A DNA stretch of 64,000 nucleotides from NCBI RefSeq assembly GCF_009674885.1, contig NZ_WKKA01000001.1, forward strand, positions 186,001-250,000, in the 5' to 3' direction. Under the pieces are notes generated by a model, which saw only the letters and a program-made list of their open reading frames with translations, did not search any database and was not told the origin of the DNA. Both the position numbers and the translations under genes were made by a program. Source of the DNA: Paracoccus sp. S-4012. GTDB taxonomy: Bacteria; Pseudomonadota; Alphaproteobacteria; Rhodobacterales; Rhodobacteraceae. Positions 44,669 to 53,908 of this stretch are shown here, piece by piece; positions within the stretch are counted from its first letter, which is position 1; each line of letters opens with the position of its first letter.

Positions 44669-46003
44669 GTGAGCGACTTGTATCAGGTCCAGCGGTCCAT
44701 GCGGGCGATGCGCCGCGCGGCGCTGCAGCGCGGGCTGATCGCGGTGCTGGACATCGGCACCTCCAAGATCGCCTGCCTCGTGCTGCGCTTCGACGGCCCC
44801 GGCCAGTTCCGCGCCACCGACGGGGTCGGGCCGATGGCCGGGCAGTCGAACTTCCGCGTCATCGGCGCCGCGACCACGCGCTCGCGCGGGGTGCGCTTCG
44901 GCGAGATCGAGACCGTCTCCGAGACCGAGCGTGCGATCCGCACCGCCGTTCAGGCGGCGCAGAAGCTCGCCGGCGAGCGGGTGGACCATGTGATCGCCTG
45001 TTTCTCGGGCGGGCGGCCGTCCTCCTACGGCCTCGCGGGCGAGATCGCGCTGCCTGCGGGCCGGGTGGCCGAGCAGGACGTGGCCCGCGTGCTGGCCGCC
45101 TGCGACGCGCCCGACTTCGGCCGCTCGCGCGAGGTGCTGCATGCGCAGCCGGTGAACTTCGCCGTGGACCACCGCTCGGGCCTCGCGGATCCGCGCGACC
45201 TGATGGGCAACCGGATGGCGGTGGACATGCACGTCCTGACGGCGGACGGGTTGTCGCTCGGGGCGCTCGCGCAATGCATCCGGCGCTGCGACCTCGAACT
45301 CGCGGGCGTCGCGTCCTCGGCCTATGTCAGCGGACTCGCCTCGCTCGTCGAGGACGAGCAGGAGCTGGGAGCGGCCTGCATCGACCTCGGCGGCGGGGCG
45401 ACGGGCGTCTCGGTCTTCATCAAGAAGCACATGATCTTCGCCGATGCCGTGCGCCTCGGCGGCAACCAGATCACCTCCGACATCGCCCAGGGACTGCGCG
45501 TCAGCCAGGCGGTGGCCGAGCGGCTCAAGACCCTCAACGGCGGCATCGAGGCGACGGGACGCGACGACCGCGAGATGATCGAGCTCGGCGGCGAGACCGG
45601 CGACTGGGAGACCGACCGCCGCACCGTCAGCCGCGCCGACCTGATCGGCATCATGCGCCCGCGGGTCGAGGAGATTCTCGAGCGGGTGGCCGAGGTGCTG
45701 CATGCGGCCGGATTCGAGCACATGCCCAGCCAGCAGATCGTGCTGACCGGCGGCGGCGCCCAGATTCCGGGCCTCGACGGACTCGCGGCGCGGATGCTGG
45801 GGCCGAATGTGCGGATCGGGCGGCCGCTGCGGATCCAGGGCCTCGCGCATCAGCTGACCGACCCTTGCTTCGCCTCGGCCGTGGGCCTCGCCCTCTTCGC
45901 GGCGCATCCGCAGGACGAATGGTGGGACTTCGAGATGCCCGCGGACCGCTATCCGGCGCGCAGCCTCAAGCGGGCCTATCGCTGGTTCCGAAACAACTGG
46001 TGA
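44669..46003 (+). CDS. ftsA: Cell division protein FtsA
   Basis: A 444-residue actin-like protein that tethers FtsZ to the membrane. IAVLDIGTSKIACLVLRF (phosphate 1), GAACIDLGGGATGVSVFIK (phosphate 2), FADAVRLGGNQITSDIAQGL and QQIVLTGGGAQIPGLDGLA (adenosine) motifs are visible, as is the 1C domain after residue ~85. The C-terminal RSLKRAYRWFRNNW is the amphipathic membrane-targeting helix. The GTG at 44669 follows AGGAGGGG. A gap of 215 bases to ftsZ contains candidate regulatory sites, so ftsZ probably has an additional promoter. Confidence 0.96.
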   Translation: MSDLYQVQRSMRAMRRAALQRGLIAVLDIGTSKIACLVLRFDGPGQFRATDGVGPMAGQSNFRVIGAATTRSRGVRFGEIETVSETERAIRTAVQAAQKLAGERVDHVIACFSGGRPSSYGLAGEIALPAGRVAEQDVARVLAACDAPDFGRSREVLHAQPVNFAVDHRSGLADPRDLMGNRMAVDMHVLTADGLSLGALAQCIRRCDLELAGVASSAYVSGLASLVEDEQELGAACIDLGGGATGVSVFIKKHMIFADAVRLGGNQITSDIAQGLRVSQAVAERLKTLNGGIEATGRDDREMIELGGETGDWETDRRTVSRADLIGIMRPRVEEILERVAEVLHAAGFEHMPSQQIVLTGGGAQIPGLDGLAARMLGPNVRIGRPLRIQGLAHQLTDPCFASAVGLALFAAHPQDEWWDFEMPADRYPARSLKRAYRWFRNNW

Positions 46004-46036
46004 ACGGCGGAACGGCCGCCGCCACCACAATTCGGC

Positions 46037-46103
46037 GAATCGGCAAGATGCCGCCGATTCTACTGAGTCTATCCACACGATTTTGTGGACAGTCTGTGGT
46101 TTT
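46037..46103. promoter_or_regulatory. ftsZ upstream cluster of GANTC and DnaA-box-like sites
   Basis: GANTC occurs three times within 33 bases (GAATC 46037-46041, GATTC 46056-46060, GAGTC 46065-46069). CTATCCACA (46069-46077) differs from the DnaA box by one base. TGTGGACAG (46084-46092, reverse orientation) differs by two. A weaker TGTGG (46095-46099) follows. CcrM methylates GANTC in alphaproteobacteria. Function here is inferred. Confidence 0.5.
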
Positions 46104-46218
46104 CGGGTGACGCGAGGCGTCCTCCGGGGGTAAGCTGGGAATGAACCGGGGGACGGGTTCGGACCGGCGTCGAGCGGTAATCGGGCGGAAAGCCCGGCGG
46201 AACAAGGGATACGGGCGA

Positions 46219-47844
46219 ATGGCACTCAACCTCATGATGACGGAAGACGATGAGCTGCGGCCGCGGATCACGGTCTTCGGCGTCGGCGGCGCGGGCGGCA
46301 ACGCGGTCAACAACATGATCGACCAGCAGCTCGAAGGGGTGGAGTTCGTCGTGGCGAACACCGACGCCCAGGCGCTCGCCCAGTCGCGGGCCCGCTCGCG
46401 CATCCAGATCGGCCCCAAGAAGACCGAGGGCCTCGGCGCGGGCGCCAACCCGGCCATCGGCGCCGCCGCGGCCGAGGAGACGATCGAGGACATCGTCGAT
46501 CACCTGATGGGCGCGCATATGTGCTTCATCACCGCCGGCATGGGCGGCGGCACCGGCACCGGCGCCGCGCCGATCATCGCCCAGGCCGCGCGCGAGATGG
46601 GCATCCTGACCGTCGGCGTCGTGACCAAACCCTTCCAGTTCGAGGGCGTGAAGCGCATGCGCCAGGCCGATGCGGGCATCGAGGCGCTGCAGAAGGTCGT
46701 GGACACGCTGATCGTTATCCCGAACCAGAACCTGTTCCGGCTCGCCAACGAGAAGACCACCTTCACCGACGCCTTCGCCATGGCCGACGACGTGCTGCAC
46801 CAGGGCGTCAAGGGCGTGACCGACCTGATGGTCCGTCCGGGCCTCATCAACCTCGACTTTGCCGACGTGCGCGCGGTGATGGACGAGATGGGCAAGGCGA
46901 TGATGGGCGCGGGCGAGGCCACGGGCGAGAACCGCGCGGTGCAGGCGGCAGAGAAGGCGATCGCCAACCCGCTGCTGGACGAGATCAGCCTCCACGGCGC
47001 CAAGGGCGTCCTCATCAACATCACCGCCGGCTACGACCTCACGCTGTTCGAGCTGGACGAGGCCGCCAACATCATCCGCGAGAAGGTGGATGCCGACGCC
47101 AACATCATCGTCGGCTCGACGCTGGACGAGACCATGGAAGGCGCGCTGCGGGTCTCGGTCGTGGCGACCGGCATCGACGCCGAGCCGGCCGCGGCGGAGG
47201 TGCCCCATCCCCGCCGCAGCATGAGCGCGCCGCTGACACAGAACCCCTCGGTCACGCAGAAGGAGCAGCCCGCGCCGGCCGCCCGTCCGGCCGTGGCCGA
47301 GGAGGACGACCTGCCGGTGCCGCCGCGCCGTGTCGCGCCGACCGCCGACCCGCGCGTCCTGGCCGCGAGCCGCGCGCATGAGGACGAGGGCATGCCCGAG
47401 CCGGCCTATCGCCCCGCGCCCGAGCAGCGGCAGGACCTGCGCCCGGCGACCGCCCGCCTCGGCGACGATGCGGCGAGCTTCACCGCCCCCGCGCGTCCCG
47501 CCGGCCAGCCCGCGCCGCAGATGCTCGACCGGGTATCGAACGCGGTGAACCGCGCCGCCGCGCGCGCGCCTTCCTTTGATCCCCGCGGTCAGCGCGCGCC
47601 GGAGCAGGCGCCGCAGGCCGCGCCCGCCGCGGGCCGTATGGGGGGCCTCGCCCGGATGCTCGAGCGGATGTCGGGCCATGCCGAAGGCGGGGCGAAGCCG
47701 TCCTCCGCGACGCTCGCCGATCGCATCAGCGAGCGCGTCGCGCATCGCCGCTCGACTCAGGACGAGTTCGACGGAATTGACGAGCCGGCGCGCGACGACG
47801 ATCCGGTCGAGATCCCGGCTTTCCTGCGCCGCCAGGCGAACTGA
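46219..47844 (+). CDS. ftsZ: Cell division protein FtsZ
   Basis: The 541-residue tubulin homologue forms the division ring. [39 protein letters not shown] (tubulin signature), and the synergy-loop region [20 protein letters not shown] with [18 protein letters not shown] are conserved. A long disordered Pro/Ala-rich linker (~345-525) ends in [15 protein letters not shown], the C-terminal peptide that binds FtsA and other partners. The long linker is usual in alphaproteobacteria. The ATG at 46219 ([16 protein letters not shown]) is preferred over an upstream extension because it is the family start. Confidence 0.97.
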   Translation: MALNLMMTEDDELRPRITVFGVGGAGGNAVNNMIDQQLEGVEFVVANTDAQALAQSRARSRIQIGPKKTEGLGAGANPAIGAAAAEETIEDIVDHLMGAHMCFITAGMGGGTGTGAAPIIAQAAREMGILTVGVVTKPFQFEGVKRMRQADAGIEALQKVVDTLIVIPNQNLFRLANEKTTFTDAFAMADDVLHQGVKGVTDLMVRPGLINLDFADVRAVMDEMGKAMMGAGEATGENRAVQAAEKAIANPLLDEISLHGAKGVLINITAGYDLTLFELDEAANIIREKVDADANIIVGSTLDETMEGALRVSVVATGIDAEPAAAEVPHPRRSMSAPLTQNPSVTQKEQPAPAARPAVAEEDDLPVPPRRVAPTADPRVLAASRAHEDEGMPEPAYRPAPEQRQDLRPATARLGDDAASFTAPARPAGQPAPQMLDRVSNAVNRAAARAPSFDPRGQRAPEQAPQAAPAAGRMGGLARMLERMSGHAEGGAKPSSATLADRISERVAHRRSTQDEFDGIDEPARDDDPVEIPAFLRRQAN

Positions 47845-47884
47845 GCCGTCACCAGGCCGTCACGTTTCCGGCAACACCGTCCCC

Positions 47885-47914
47885 GAGGCCTCCCCCAAGG
47901 CGGCCTCATTTGTT
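47885..47914 (+). terminator. Candidate terminator after ftsZ
   Basis: GAGGCC (47885-47890) pairs with GGCCTC (47902-47907) across an 11-base loop and is followed by ATTTGTT. It lies 40 bases after ftsZ and before the AT-rich lpxC upstream segment. The large loop weakens the call. Confidence 0.5.
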
Positions 47915-47953
47915 GCCTGCAGCGCAGCTTCCCGCGCCAAACTGTTTCATCCG

Positions 47954-47968
47954 TTCATAATTTGTTAA
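47954..47968 (+). promoter_or_regulatory. Near-consensus CtrA-like site upstream of lpxC
   Basis: TTCA (47954-47957), seven bases, TTAA (47965-47968) is one base off TTAA-N7-TTAA. It lies in an AT-rich pocket about 90 bases before lpxC. AT-richness makes a chance match more likely. Confidence 0.3.
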
Positions 47969-48057
47969 TTGAGACATGCCGCACGAAGACTAGATGACAG
48001 TCATCCAGACCGGACCCGCGAGAGGTCGGGCCGAATGACTCGGGCAGGACAGTGGCG

Positions 48058-49014
48058 ATGCAGGCGACAATCAGACAGGACGCGGCGTTCCTCGGGGTGG
48101 GCCTCCACACCGGGGCGCCTGCGCGGCTGGTGATCCGGCCTGCCACGGCCGGACACGGCATCATCTTCCGCCGCACCGACCTTCGCGGCCGGCCGCGCAT
48201 CCCCGCGCTCTGGCACCAGGTCTCGCCCTCGCGCCTCAGCACGCTGCTGGAAGGCGAGGGCGGGGTCACGGTCTCGACCATCGAGCATGTGATGGCGGCG
48301 CTTGCCGGGACCGGGATCGTCAACGCCCTGATCGACCTGCACGGGCCGGAAGTGCCGATCCTCGACGGCTCGGCGGCGCCCTTCGTGGACGGCATCCTCG
48401 CCGCCGGCATCGTGCCGCAGAACGCCCCGGCGCGGGCGATCCGGGTGCGAGAGCGGGTCGAGGTGCGCGAGGGGCTGGCCTGGGCCGCGCTCGCGCCGGG
48501 CGACCACCTTGAGATCGAGTTCGAGATCGACTTCCCCGACGCCGCGATCGGCAGGCAGCGCAAGCGACTCGACATCACGCAGGCGAGCTTCGTGCGCGAA
48601 CTGGCCGACAGCCGCACCTTCTGCCGGCTCGAGGACGTGGCGGCGATGCAGGCGGCCGGGCTGGCGCGCGGCGGTTCTTACCTGAACGCCGTGGTGATCG
48701 ACGGCACGGAGGTGCTGACGCCCGGCGGGCTGCGCCACCCGGACGAGGCGGTGCGCCACAAGATGCTGGACGCGCTTGGCGACCTCGCGCTTGCCGGGGC
48801 GCCGCTGCTGGCGCGCTTCAGCACCAGCCGTGGCGGCCATGCGCTGACCAACCGGCTGCTGCGGGCTCTCTTCGCGGACGAGACCGCCTGGGAACTGGTC
48901 GAGGGCACGGGCGACCTCGACGCGCGGCTGCCCGGACAGGGCCTCGCGCTGCCTCCGGCGGCGCGGCAGCCTGCCGCCGGGCCCGCCGCAACGCTGCGCT
49001 CGGCCGCGGGCTGA
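48058..49014 (+). CDS. lpxC: UDP-3-O-acyl-N-acetylglucosamine deacetylase
   Basis: A 318-residue zinc enzyme that performs the committed step of lipid A synthesis. QATIRQDAAFLGVGLHTGAP opens it. STIEHVMAALAGTGI supplies the first zinc His, and LRHPDEAVRHKMLDALGDLA supplies the second His and the metal Asp. The catalytic His is in GGHALTNRLLRAL. LARGGSYLNAVVI lies between. The ATG at 48058 is chosen over GTG 48052 because AGGAC spacing is better and MQATIRQD fits the family. bamD follows after about 125 bases. Confidence 0.97.
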   Translation: MQATIRQDAAFLGVGLHTGAPARLVIRPATAGHGIIFRRTDLRGRPRIPALWHQVSPSRLSTLLEGEGGVTVSTIEHVMAALAGTGIVNALIDLHGPEVPILDGSAAPFVDGILAAGIVPQNAPARAIRVRERVEVREGLAWAALAPGDHLEIEFEIDFPDAAIGRQRKRLDITQASFVRELADSRTFCRLEDVAAMQAAGLARGGSYLNAVVIDGTEVLTPGGLRHPDEAVRHKMLDALGDLALAGAPLLARFSTSRGGHALTNRLLRALFADETAWELVEGTGDLDARLPGQGLALPPAARQPAAGPAATLRSAAG

Positions 49015-49139
49015 CCCGGCTGCGGCCGCGGGCGATTGCCATTTTGCGCGCCCCAGATATCTATGCTAGCAGGTTCGGACCGTGCGCGACGGGGCCCCTG
49101 CAGGCCACGCGCGGCGATGCAGGGGACAGGCGGAACGGC

Positions 49140-49991
49140 ATGGCGGGATTCGCATCAAGGGCAACCCTCGCGGCGCTCGCCGTCACCGTGCTGCTGGCCG
49201 GCTGCGGAGAGCGTGGGGGCGGCCCCTCGGGCACCCGCCACTCGCTCGAGAACTTCGACGCCGCGGCAATCTACCAGCGCGGCGAATACGAGCTGGAGAA
49301 CAACGACCGCCCGCGCGAGGCGGTCTACTACTTCTCCGAGGTCGAGCGGCTCTACCCCTATTCCGAATGGGCCAGGCGCGCGCTGATCATGCAGGCCTTC
49401 AGCTATCACCGCGCCGGCAACTACGAGGACGCGCGCGGCGCCGCGCAGCGCTTCATCGACGCCTATCCCGGCGACGAGGACGAGGCCTATGCGAAATACC
49501 TCCTCGCGCTCAGCTTCTACGACCAGATCGACGATGTCGGCCGCGACCAGGGCCTGACCTTCCAGGCGCTGCAGGGGCTGCGCGAGGTGATCGAGCTCTA
49601 TCCCGACAGCGAATATGCGCGCTCGGCGATCCTGAAGTTCGACCTCGCCTTCGACCATCTCGCCGCGAAGGAGATGGAGATCGGCCGCTACTACCTGCGC
49701 GGCGGCCACTACACCGCCGCCATCAACCGCTTCCGCGTCGTGGTGGAGGAGTTCCAGACCACCACCCACACCCCCGAGGCGCTGATGCGGCTGGTCGAGA
49801 GCTATCTCGCCCTCGGTCTCACCGACGAGGCGCAGACCGCGGGCGCGATCCTCGGCCACAACTTCCAGTCCTCGCCCTTCTACCAGGACGCCTATGCGAC
49901 CCTGCGCGGCCGCAATCTGGCGCCGGAAGCGCGCGGCGACAGCTGGCTGACCAACGTCTACCGCCAGGTGATAGAGGGCCGCTGGCTCTGA
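49140..49991 (+). CDS. bamD: Outer membrane assembly lipoprotein BamD
   Basis: A 283-residue lipoprotein of the BAM complex. The signal peptide ends in the lipobox LLAGC, so the cysteine at residue ~21 is lipidated. Five TPR-like helical repeats follow, including IYQRGEYELENNDRPREAVY, YFSEVERLYPYSEWARRALI, SYHRAGNYEDARGAAQRFID and YYLRGGHYTAAINRFRVVVE. BamD recognises barrel substrates with BamA. The neighbours lpxC (before) and recN (after) are the usual alphaproteobacterial context. The ATG at 49140 lies 11 bases after AGGGGACAGG. Confidence 0.96.
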   Translation: MAGFASRATLAALAVTVLLAGCGERGGGPSGTRHSLENFDAAAIYQRGEYELENNDRPREAVYYFSEVERLYPYSEWARRALIMQAFSYHRAGNYEDARGAAQRFIDAYPGDEDEAYAKYLLALSFYDQIDDVGRDQGLTFQALQGLREVIELYPDSEYARSAILKFDLAFDHLAAKEMEIGRYYLRGGHYTAAINRFRVVVEEFQTTTHTPEALMRLVESYLALGLTDEAQTAGAILGHNFQSSPFYQDAYATLRGRNLAPEARGDSWLTNVYRQVIEGRWL

Positions 49992-50003
49992 GGGGAGGCC
50001 GCG

Positions 50004-51647
50004 ATGCTGCGGCATCTCGACATCCGCGACATGCTGCTGATCGAGCGGCAGGAGCTGGAGTTCGGCCCCGGCCTCAACGTGCTGACCGGCGAGACCGGGG
50101 CGGGAAAGTCGATCCTGCTCGACGCGCTCGGCTTCGTCCTCGGCTGGCGCGGGCGGGCGGATGTGGTGCGGCAGGGCGCGGCGCAGGGCGAGGTGACGGC
50201 GGTGTTCGCGCTGCCGCCGGGTCATCCGGCGCACGGGATCCTGGCCGAGGCGGGGCTGGCGGCCGAGGACGAGCTGGTCCTGCGCCGCACCGCCACGCCC
50301 GAGGGCCGCAAGACCGCCTATGTGAACGACCGCCGCAGCTCGGCCGAGATGCTGCGCGCGCTCGGCGAGAGCCTCGTGGAGTTGCACGGTCAGCACGACG
50401 ACCGGGGCCTGCTGAACCCGCGCGGGCACCGGGCGCTGCTCGACGCCTTCGCGGGGCTGGATACCGCTCCGGTGCGCGCCGCCTGGGCAGCCCGACGCGA
50501 TGCCGTTGCCGGGCTGGCGGCGGCGGCGGAGGCGCTTGCGAGCGCGAAGGCCGAGGAGGAGTTCCTGCGTCATGCGGTGGCGGAGCTCGACCGTCTCGCC
50601 CCGCAGCCGGGCGAGGATGCGGAACTCGACACCCGCCGGAGGGGCATGCAGGCGGCGGCGCGCTTCCGCGAGGATGTGGTGCGGGCGCTGAACGCGCTTG
50701 GCTCTCAGGGGGCGGAGGGGGCGATGATTGACGCATCCCGCTGGCTCGAGGACGCGGCCGAAGGGGTGGAAGGCGCCCTCGAGGACCCGCTCGCGGCGCT
50801 CGGGCGGGCGCTGATCGAGCTGGGCGAGGCGACGAGCGGGATCGAAGCGGCGCTGCGGGCGATGGACTTCGCGCCGGAGGAACTGGAAGCGGCGGAGGAG
50901 CGGCTGTTCGCCATCCGCGCCCTCGCCCGCAAGCACGACACGCTGCCGGATGATCTCGCGGTGCTGGCCGATGACCTGCGCGGGCGGCTGGAACGACTGG
51001 AGGCGGGGGAGGGCGAGGTTGCGCGGCTTGGCGAGGCGCTCGCGGCAGCCGAATCCGGTTACGAGCGCGCAGCCGATGCCGCCACGAAGGCGCGGAAAGC
51101 GGCGGCGCTTCGGCTCGACGCCGCGATGGCGCAGGAGCTTGCGCCGCTGAAGCTGGAACGCGCCCGCTTCGAGACCCTCGTGGAGCCGGGCGAGCCCGGC
51201 CCCGACGGCCGCGACGCGGTGCAGTTCGTCGTCGCCACCAACCCCGGCGCCCCGGCCGGGCCGATCGACCGCATCGCGTCGGGGGGCGAGCTCTCCCGTT
51301 TCCTGCTGGCGCTGAAGGTCTGCCTCGCGCACGGGTCCGAGCCGGTGACGATGATCTTCGACGAGATCGACCGTGGCGTCGGCGGCGCGACCGCGGATGC
51401 CGTGGGCCGCCGCCTCGCCCGGATCGCCGAGGACGCGCAGGTTCTGGTCGTGACGCATGCGCCGCAGGTCGCTGCGCGCGGAGCCGACCATTTCCTCGTC
51501 GCGAAGTCGGCCTCCGACGAGACGACGCGGACGGTGGTGACGCCGCTGGCCGAGGCCGAGCGCGTGGACGAGATCGCGCGGATGCTGGCGGGGGAGACCG
51601 TCACGGCCGAGGCACGCGCGGCGGCCGAGGCGCTGCTCAGGGGCTGA
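50004..51647 (+). CDS. recN: DNA repair protein RecN
   Basis: A 547-residue SMC-like ATPase for double-strand-break repair. MLRHLDIRDMLLIERQELEF leads into Walker A LTGETGAGKSILLDAL. VELHGQHDDRGLLNPRGHRA is the RecN-specific motif. A long coiled-coil centre (~150-370) follows, then the signature IASGGELSRFLLALKVCLA and Walker B VTMIFDEIDRGVGGATADAV with a final VTHAPQVAARGADHFLV. GGGAGG precedes the ATG, 12 bases after bamD. A small gene converges just three bases downstream. Confidence 0.97.
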   Translation: MLRHLDIRDMLLIERQELEFGPGLNVLTGETGAGKSILLDALGFVLGWRGRADVVRQGAAQGEVTAVFALPPGHPAHGILAEAGLAAEDELVLRRTATPEGRKTAYVNDRRSSAEMLRALGESLVELHGQHDDRGLLNPRGHRALLDAFAGLDTAPVRAAWAARRDAVAGLAAAAEALASAKAEEEFLRHAVAELDRLAPQPGEDAELDTRRRGMQAAARFREDVVRALNALGSQGAEGAMIDASRWLEDAAEGVEGALEDPLAALGRALIELGEATSGIEAALRAMDFAPEELEAAEERLFAIRALARKHDTLPDDLAVLADDLRGRLERLEAGEGEVARLGEALAAAESGYERAADAATKARKAAALRLDAAMAQELAPLKLERARFETLVEPGEPGPDGRDAVQFVVATNPGAPAGPIDRIASGGELSRFLLALKVCLAHGSEPVTMIFDEIDRGVGGATADAVGRRLARIAEDAQVLVVTHAPQVAARGADHFLVAKSASDETTRTVVTPLAEAERVDEIARMLAGETVTAEARAAAEALLRG

Positions 51648-51650
51648 GGT

Positions 51651-51953
51651 TCAATCGACCGGATGCACCTGCCGCCGGATGACCGAGCGCACCATCATCG
51701 TCGCCGGGTCAAGCCGCACGAGCGAGTCCGAGACGATCGCATAGCGCCCGTGCACCGGCTGCGGCCCGAGACCGTAGAGGCCCGGCCGCTCGATCAGGTG
51801 CGTCTCGGCCGCCGGCGCAATCGCGCCCACCGCGATCGGCCGCGGAACGAGAGGCCGGGCGACCTGCTCCGGCTCGGAGCCGGCGAGCGTGGATGCGAGG
51901 GCCGCGAGTGCGATGGCAAGGGCTCCGGCGGCGATCAGGTGAGTATTCTGCAT
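51651..51953 (-). CDS. Hypothetical exported protein
   Basis: About 100 residues. Residues 4-25 (THLIAAGALAIALAALASTL) form a signal peptide or membrane anchor. The rest is a basic, proline-containing chain with SDSLVRLDPATMMVRSVIRR. No family is recognised. The ATG at 51953 starts at the hydrophobic segment; TTG at 51980 would add nine hydrophilic residues. Its stop lies three bases from the recN stop on the other strand. Compositional fit with the chromosome and the clean signal-like segment support a real gene. Confidence 0.6.
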   Translation of the reverse strand: MQNTHLIAAGALAIALAALASTLAGSEPEQVARPLVPRPIAVGAIAPAAETHLIERPGLYGLGPQPVHGRYAIVSDSLVRLDPATMMVRSVIRRQVHPVD

Positions 51954-52019
51954 CTTCTCGGGTCCGGGCGTGTCAGCCAATAGAACCCGCCCGGTCGCGG
52001 ATCGGTTGCCCTGCCGGGT

Positions 52020-52895
52020 TCACGAATCCCGGCGCCGGGCCGAAAAACGCGGCAGCATGGCCGAAAAGTCACGCCCCCGCCCGCCTTCCTGCTCGACGAA
52101 GGCGGCGTAGAGCCGCATCGCAAGCTCGCCCATCGGCGTGTCGGCATCGACCGCCTCGGCCGCCTGCTGCGACAGGCGCAGGTCCTTGAGCATCAGGTCG
52201 GCGGCGAAGCCGGGGCGGTAGTCGTTGTCGGCCGGGCTCCTGGGGCCGACGCCGGGGGCGGGGCAGTAGGTGTTCATCGACCAGCTCGACCCCGAGGAGG
52301 TCGAGACCACGTCGAACATCTTCTGCCGGTCCAGACCCAGCTTGTCGGCGAGGGCGAAGGCCTCGCAGGTGGCGATCATGGTCGCGCCGAGGATCATGTT
52401 GTTGCAGATCTTGGCCGACTGCCCGGCCCCCGCCTCGCCGCAATGGACGGCCTTCTGGCCCATGATCTCGAACAGCGGCCGCACCTTCTCGAACGCCGCG
52501 TCACCGCCGCCGACCATGAAGGTCAGCGTCCCGGCCGCCGCCCCGCCGACGCCGCCCGAGACCGGCGCGTCGAGCGCGCCGAGGCCCGCCGCCTCGGCCT
52601 GCGAGGCGACCGCGCGTGCGCTCTCGACATCCACGGTCGAGCAGTCGCAGAGGACCGCGCCTTCGGCCATCGCCGGGATCGCCTGGAGGGCGACCGAGCG
52701 CAGGATCTCGCCGTTCGGCAGCATGGTTAGGACCACCTCCGCGCCCTCGACCGCCTCCTCGGCACTGGCGGCACGCGCGACGCCCTCGGGCGGCTCGGCC
52801 GAGGGGTCAAAGCCGCGGACCTCGTGGCCCGCCCCGGCCAGGTTGGCGGCCATCGGCCCGCCCATGTTGCCCAGACCGATGAATCCGATCCTCAT
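52020..52895 (-). CDS. mmsB: 3-Hydroxyisobutyrate dehydrogenase
   Basis: A 291-residue NAD-dependent dehydrogenase of valine degradation, oxidising 3-hydroxyisobutyrate to methylmalonate semialdehyde. The Rossmann motif MRIGFIGLGNMGGPMAANLA, FDPSAEPP, VLTMLPNGEILRSVAL, and the catalytic-region GALDAPVSGGVGGAAAGTL and AKICNNMILGATMIATCEA (catalytic Lys) are present, with DLMLKDLRLSQQAAEA near the C-terminus. The ATG overlaps the stop of the HIBCH-type gene (ATGA). It closes the four-gene valine cluster. Confidence 0.95.
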   Translation of the reverse strand: MRIGFIGLGNMGGPMAANLAGAGHEVRGFDPSAEPPEGVARAASAEEAVEGAEVVLTMLPNGEILRSVALQAIPAMAEGAVLCDCSTVDVESARAVASQAEAAGLGALDAPVSGGVGGAAAGTLTFMVGGGDAAFEKVRPLFEIMGQKAVHCGEAGAGQSAKICNNMILGATMIATCEAFALADKLGLDRQKMFDVVSTSSGSSWSMNTYCPAPGVGPRSPADNDYRPGFAADLMLKDLRLSQQAAEAVDADTPMGELAMRLYAAFVEQEGGRGRDFSAMLPRFSARRRDS

Positions 52896-53908
52896 CCCCG
52901 ACCCTCCGTGTCATCCCAGGGCAGCTCGTCGGCGCCGAGCGGCGCCAGCATCGCCTCGACCTTCGCGCGATCGGCGGGGGCCGACCACACGGGCTTTCTG
53001 TCCTTGTCGATCAGCTGCGCGCGGACGCCTTCCATGAAGTCGCCCTCCTCGGTCGCGCGCCAGGTGAAGCGATGCTCGCGGCTCAGGCTCTGCTCGATCC
53101 GCCGGTCGCCGCGGGCGGCGCGCACCATCTTGAGCGTCGCCGCCATGCTCAGCGGCGAGTTGCTGCGCATCACCTTCAGCGTCTCCTCGTCGCCCGCCGC
53201 CTCGAGCGCCGCCATGATCTCCGGCACCGTCGCCTGCCCGAAGGCCGAGAGGTCGCGCCGTTCCAGCGGCGCATCGAGGCCGGGGCCCTGCGGGACGACG
53301 GACGCGTCGCCGGTCTCGGCCAGCCGGTCGATGATCTCCGGCCAGTCGGCTTCCGGCAGCCAGCGGTCGGCGAAGCCCGCATGGATCGCGTCGCCCGGAC
53401 CCATCCGCGCGCCGGTGAGGCCCAGGTATTCCCCGATCCGCCCCGGCGCGCGGGACAGCAGCCAGGTGCCGCCCACGTCGGGGATCAGGCCGATTCCGCT
53501 CTCCGGCATGGCGATCTGCGTGCTGTCGCCCACGATGCGGAGCCGCGCGTTGCCGCCGACGCCGACCCCGCCGCCCATGACGAAGCCCTGCATGAAGGCG
53601 ACGACCGGCTTGCGGTAGTTCGCGACGGCCGCGTTCATGCGGTATTCGTCGGCGAAGAAGCGGCGGCCGACCGCGTGGTCGCCCGCCTTCGCCGCCCGCC
53701 ACAGCGCCGCGATGTCGCCGCCGGCGCAGAAGGCGCGCTCGCCCTCGGCGTCGATGACGACGAGGCGCACTTCCGGGTCGTTGCGCCACGCGTTCAGCGC
53801 CGCCTCGATCGCCAAGGCCATGTCATGCGTCAGCGCGTTGAGCGCCTGCGGCCGCGTGAAGGTGATCCGGCCCGCCCGGCGGTCCTTCCTGATCGCAAGG
53901 TCGTCCAT
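52892..53908 (-). CDS. 3-Hydroxyisobutyryl-CoA hydrolase (ECH_2/HIBCH type)
   Basis: A 338-residue crotonase-family protein. The oxyanion loop ERAFCAGGDIAALWRAAKAG, the motif GFVMGGGVGVGGNARLRIVG and the catalytic glutamate in MPESGIGLIPDVGGTWLLSR are HIBCH-like, as are its length and C-terminal ECH_2 tail (AQLIDKDRKPVWS). It would release CoA from 3-hydroxyisobutyryl-CoA, supplying the substrate for mmsB. The ATG overlaps the acyl-CoA dehydrogenase stop (TGATG), and the end overlaps mmsB. Some genomes label this gene enoyl-CoA hydratase; context favours the hydrolase. Confidence 0.88.
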   Translation of the reverse strand: MDDLAIRKDRRAGRITFTRPQALNALTHDMALAIEAALNAWRNDPEVRLVVIDAEGERAFCAGGDIAALWRAAKAGDHAVGRRFFADEYRMNAAVANYRKPVVAFMQGFVMGGGVGVGGNARLRIVGDSTQIAMPESGIGLIPDVGGTWLLSRAPGRIGEYLGLTGARMGPGDAIHAGFADRWLPEADWPEIIDRLAETGDASVVPQGPGLDAPLERRDLSAFGQATVPEIMAALEAAGDEETLKVMRSNSPLSMAATLKMVRAARGDRRIEQSLSREHRFTWRATEEGDFMEGVRAQLIDKDRKPVWSAPADRAKVEAMLAPLGADELPWDDTEGRG

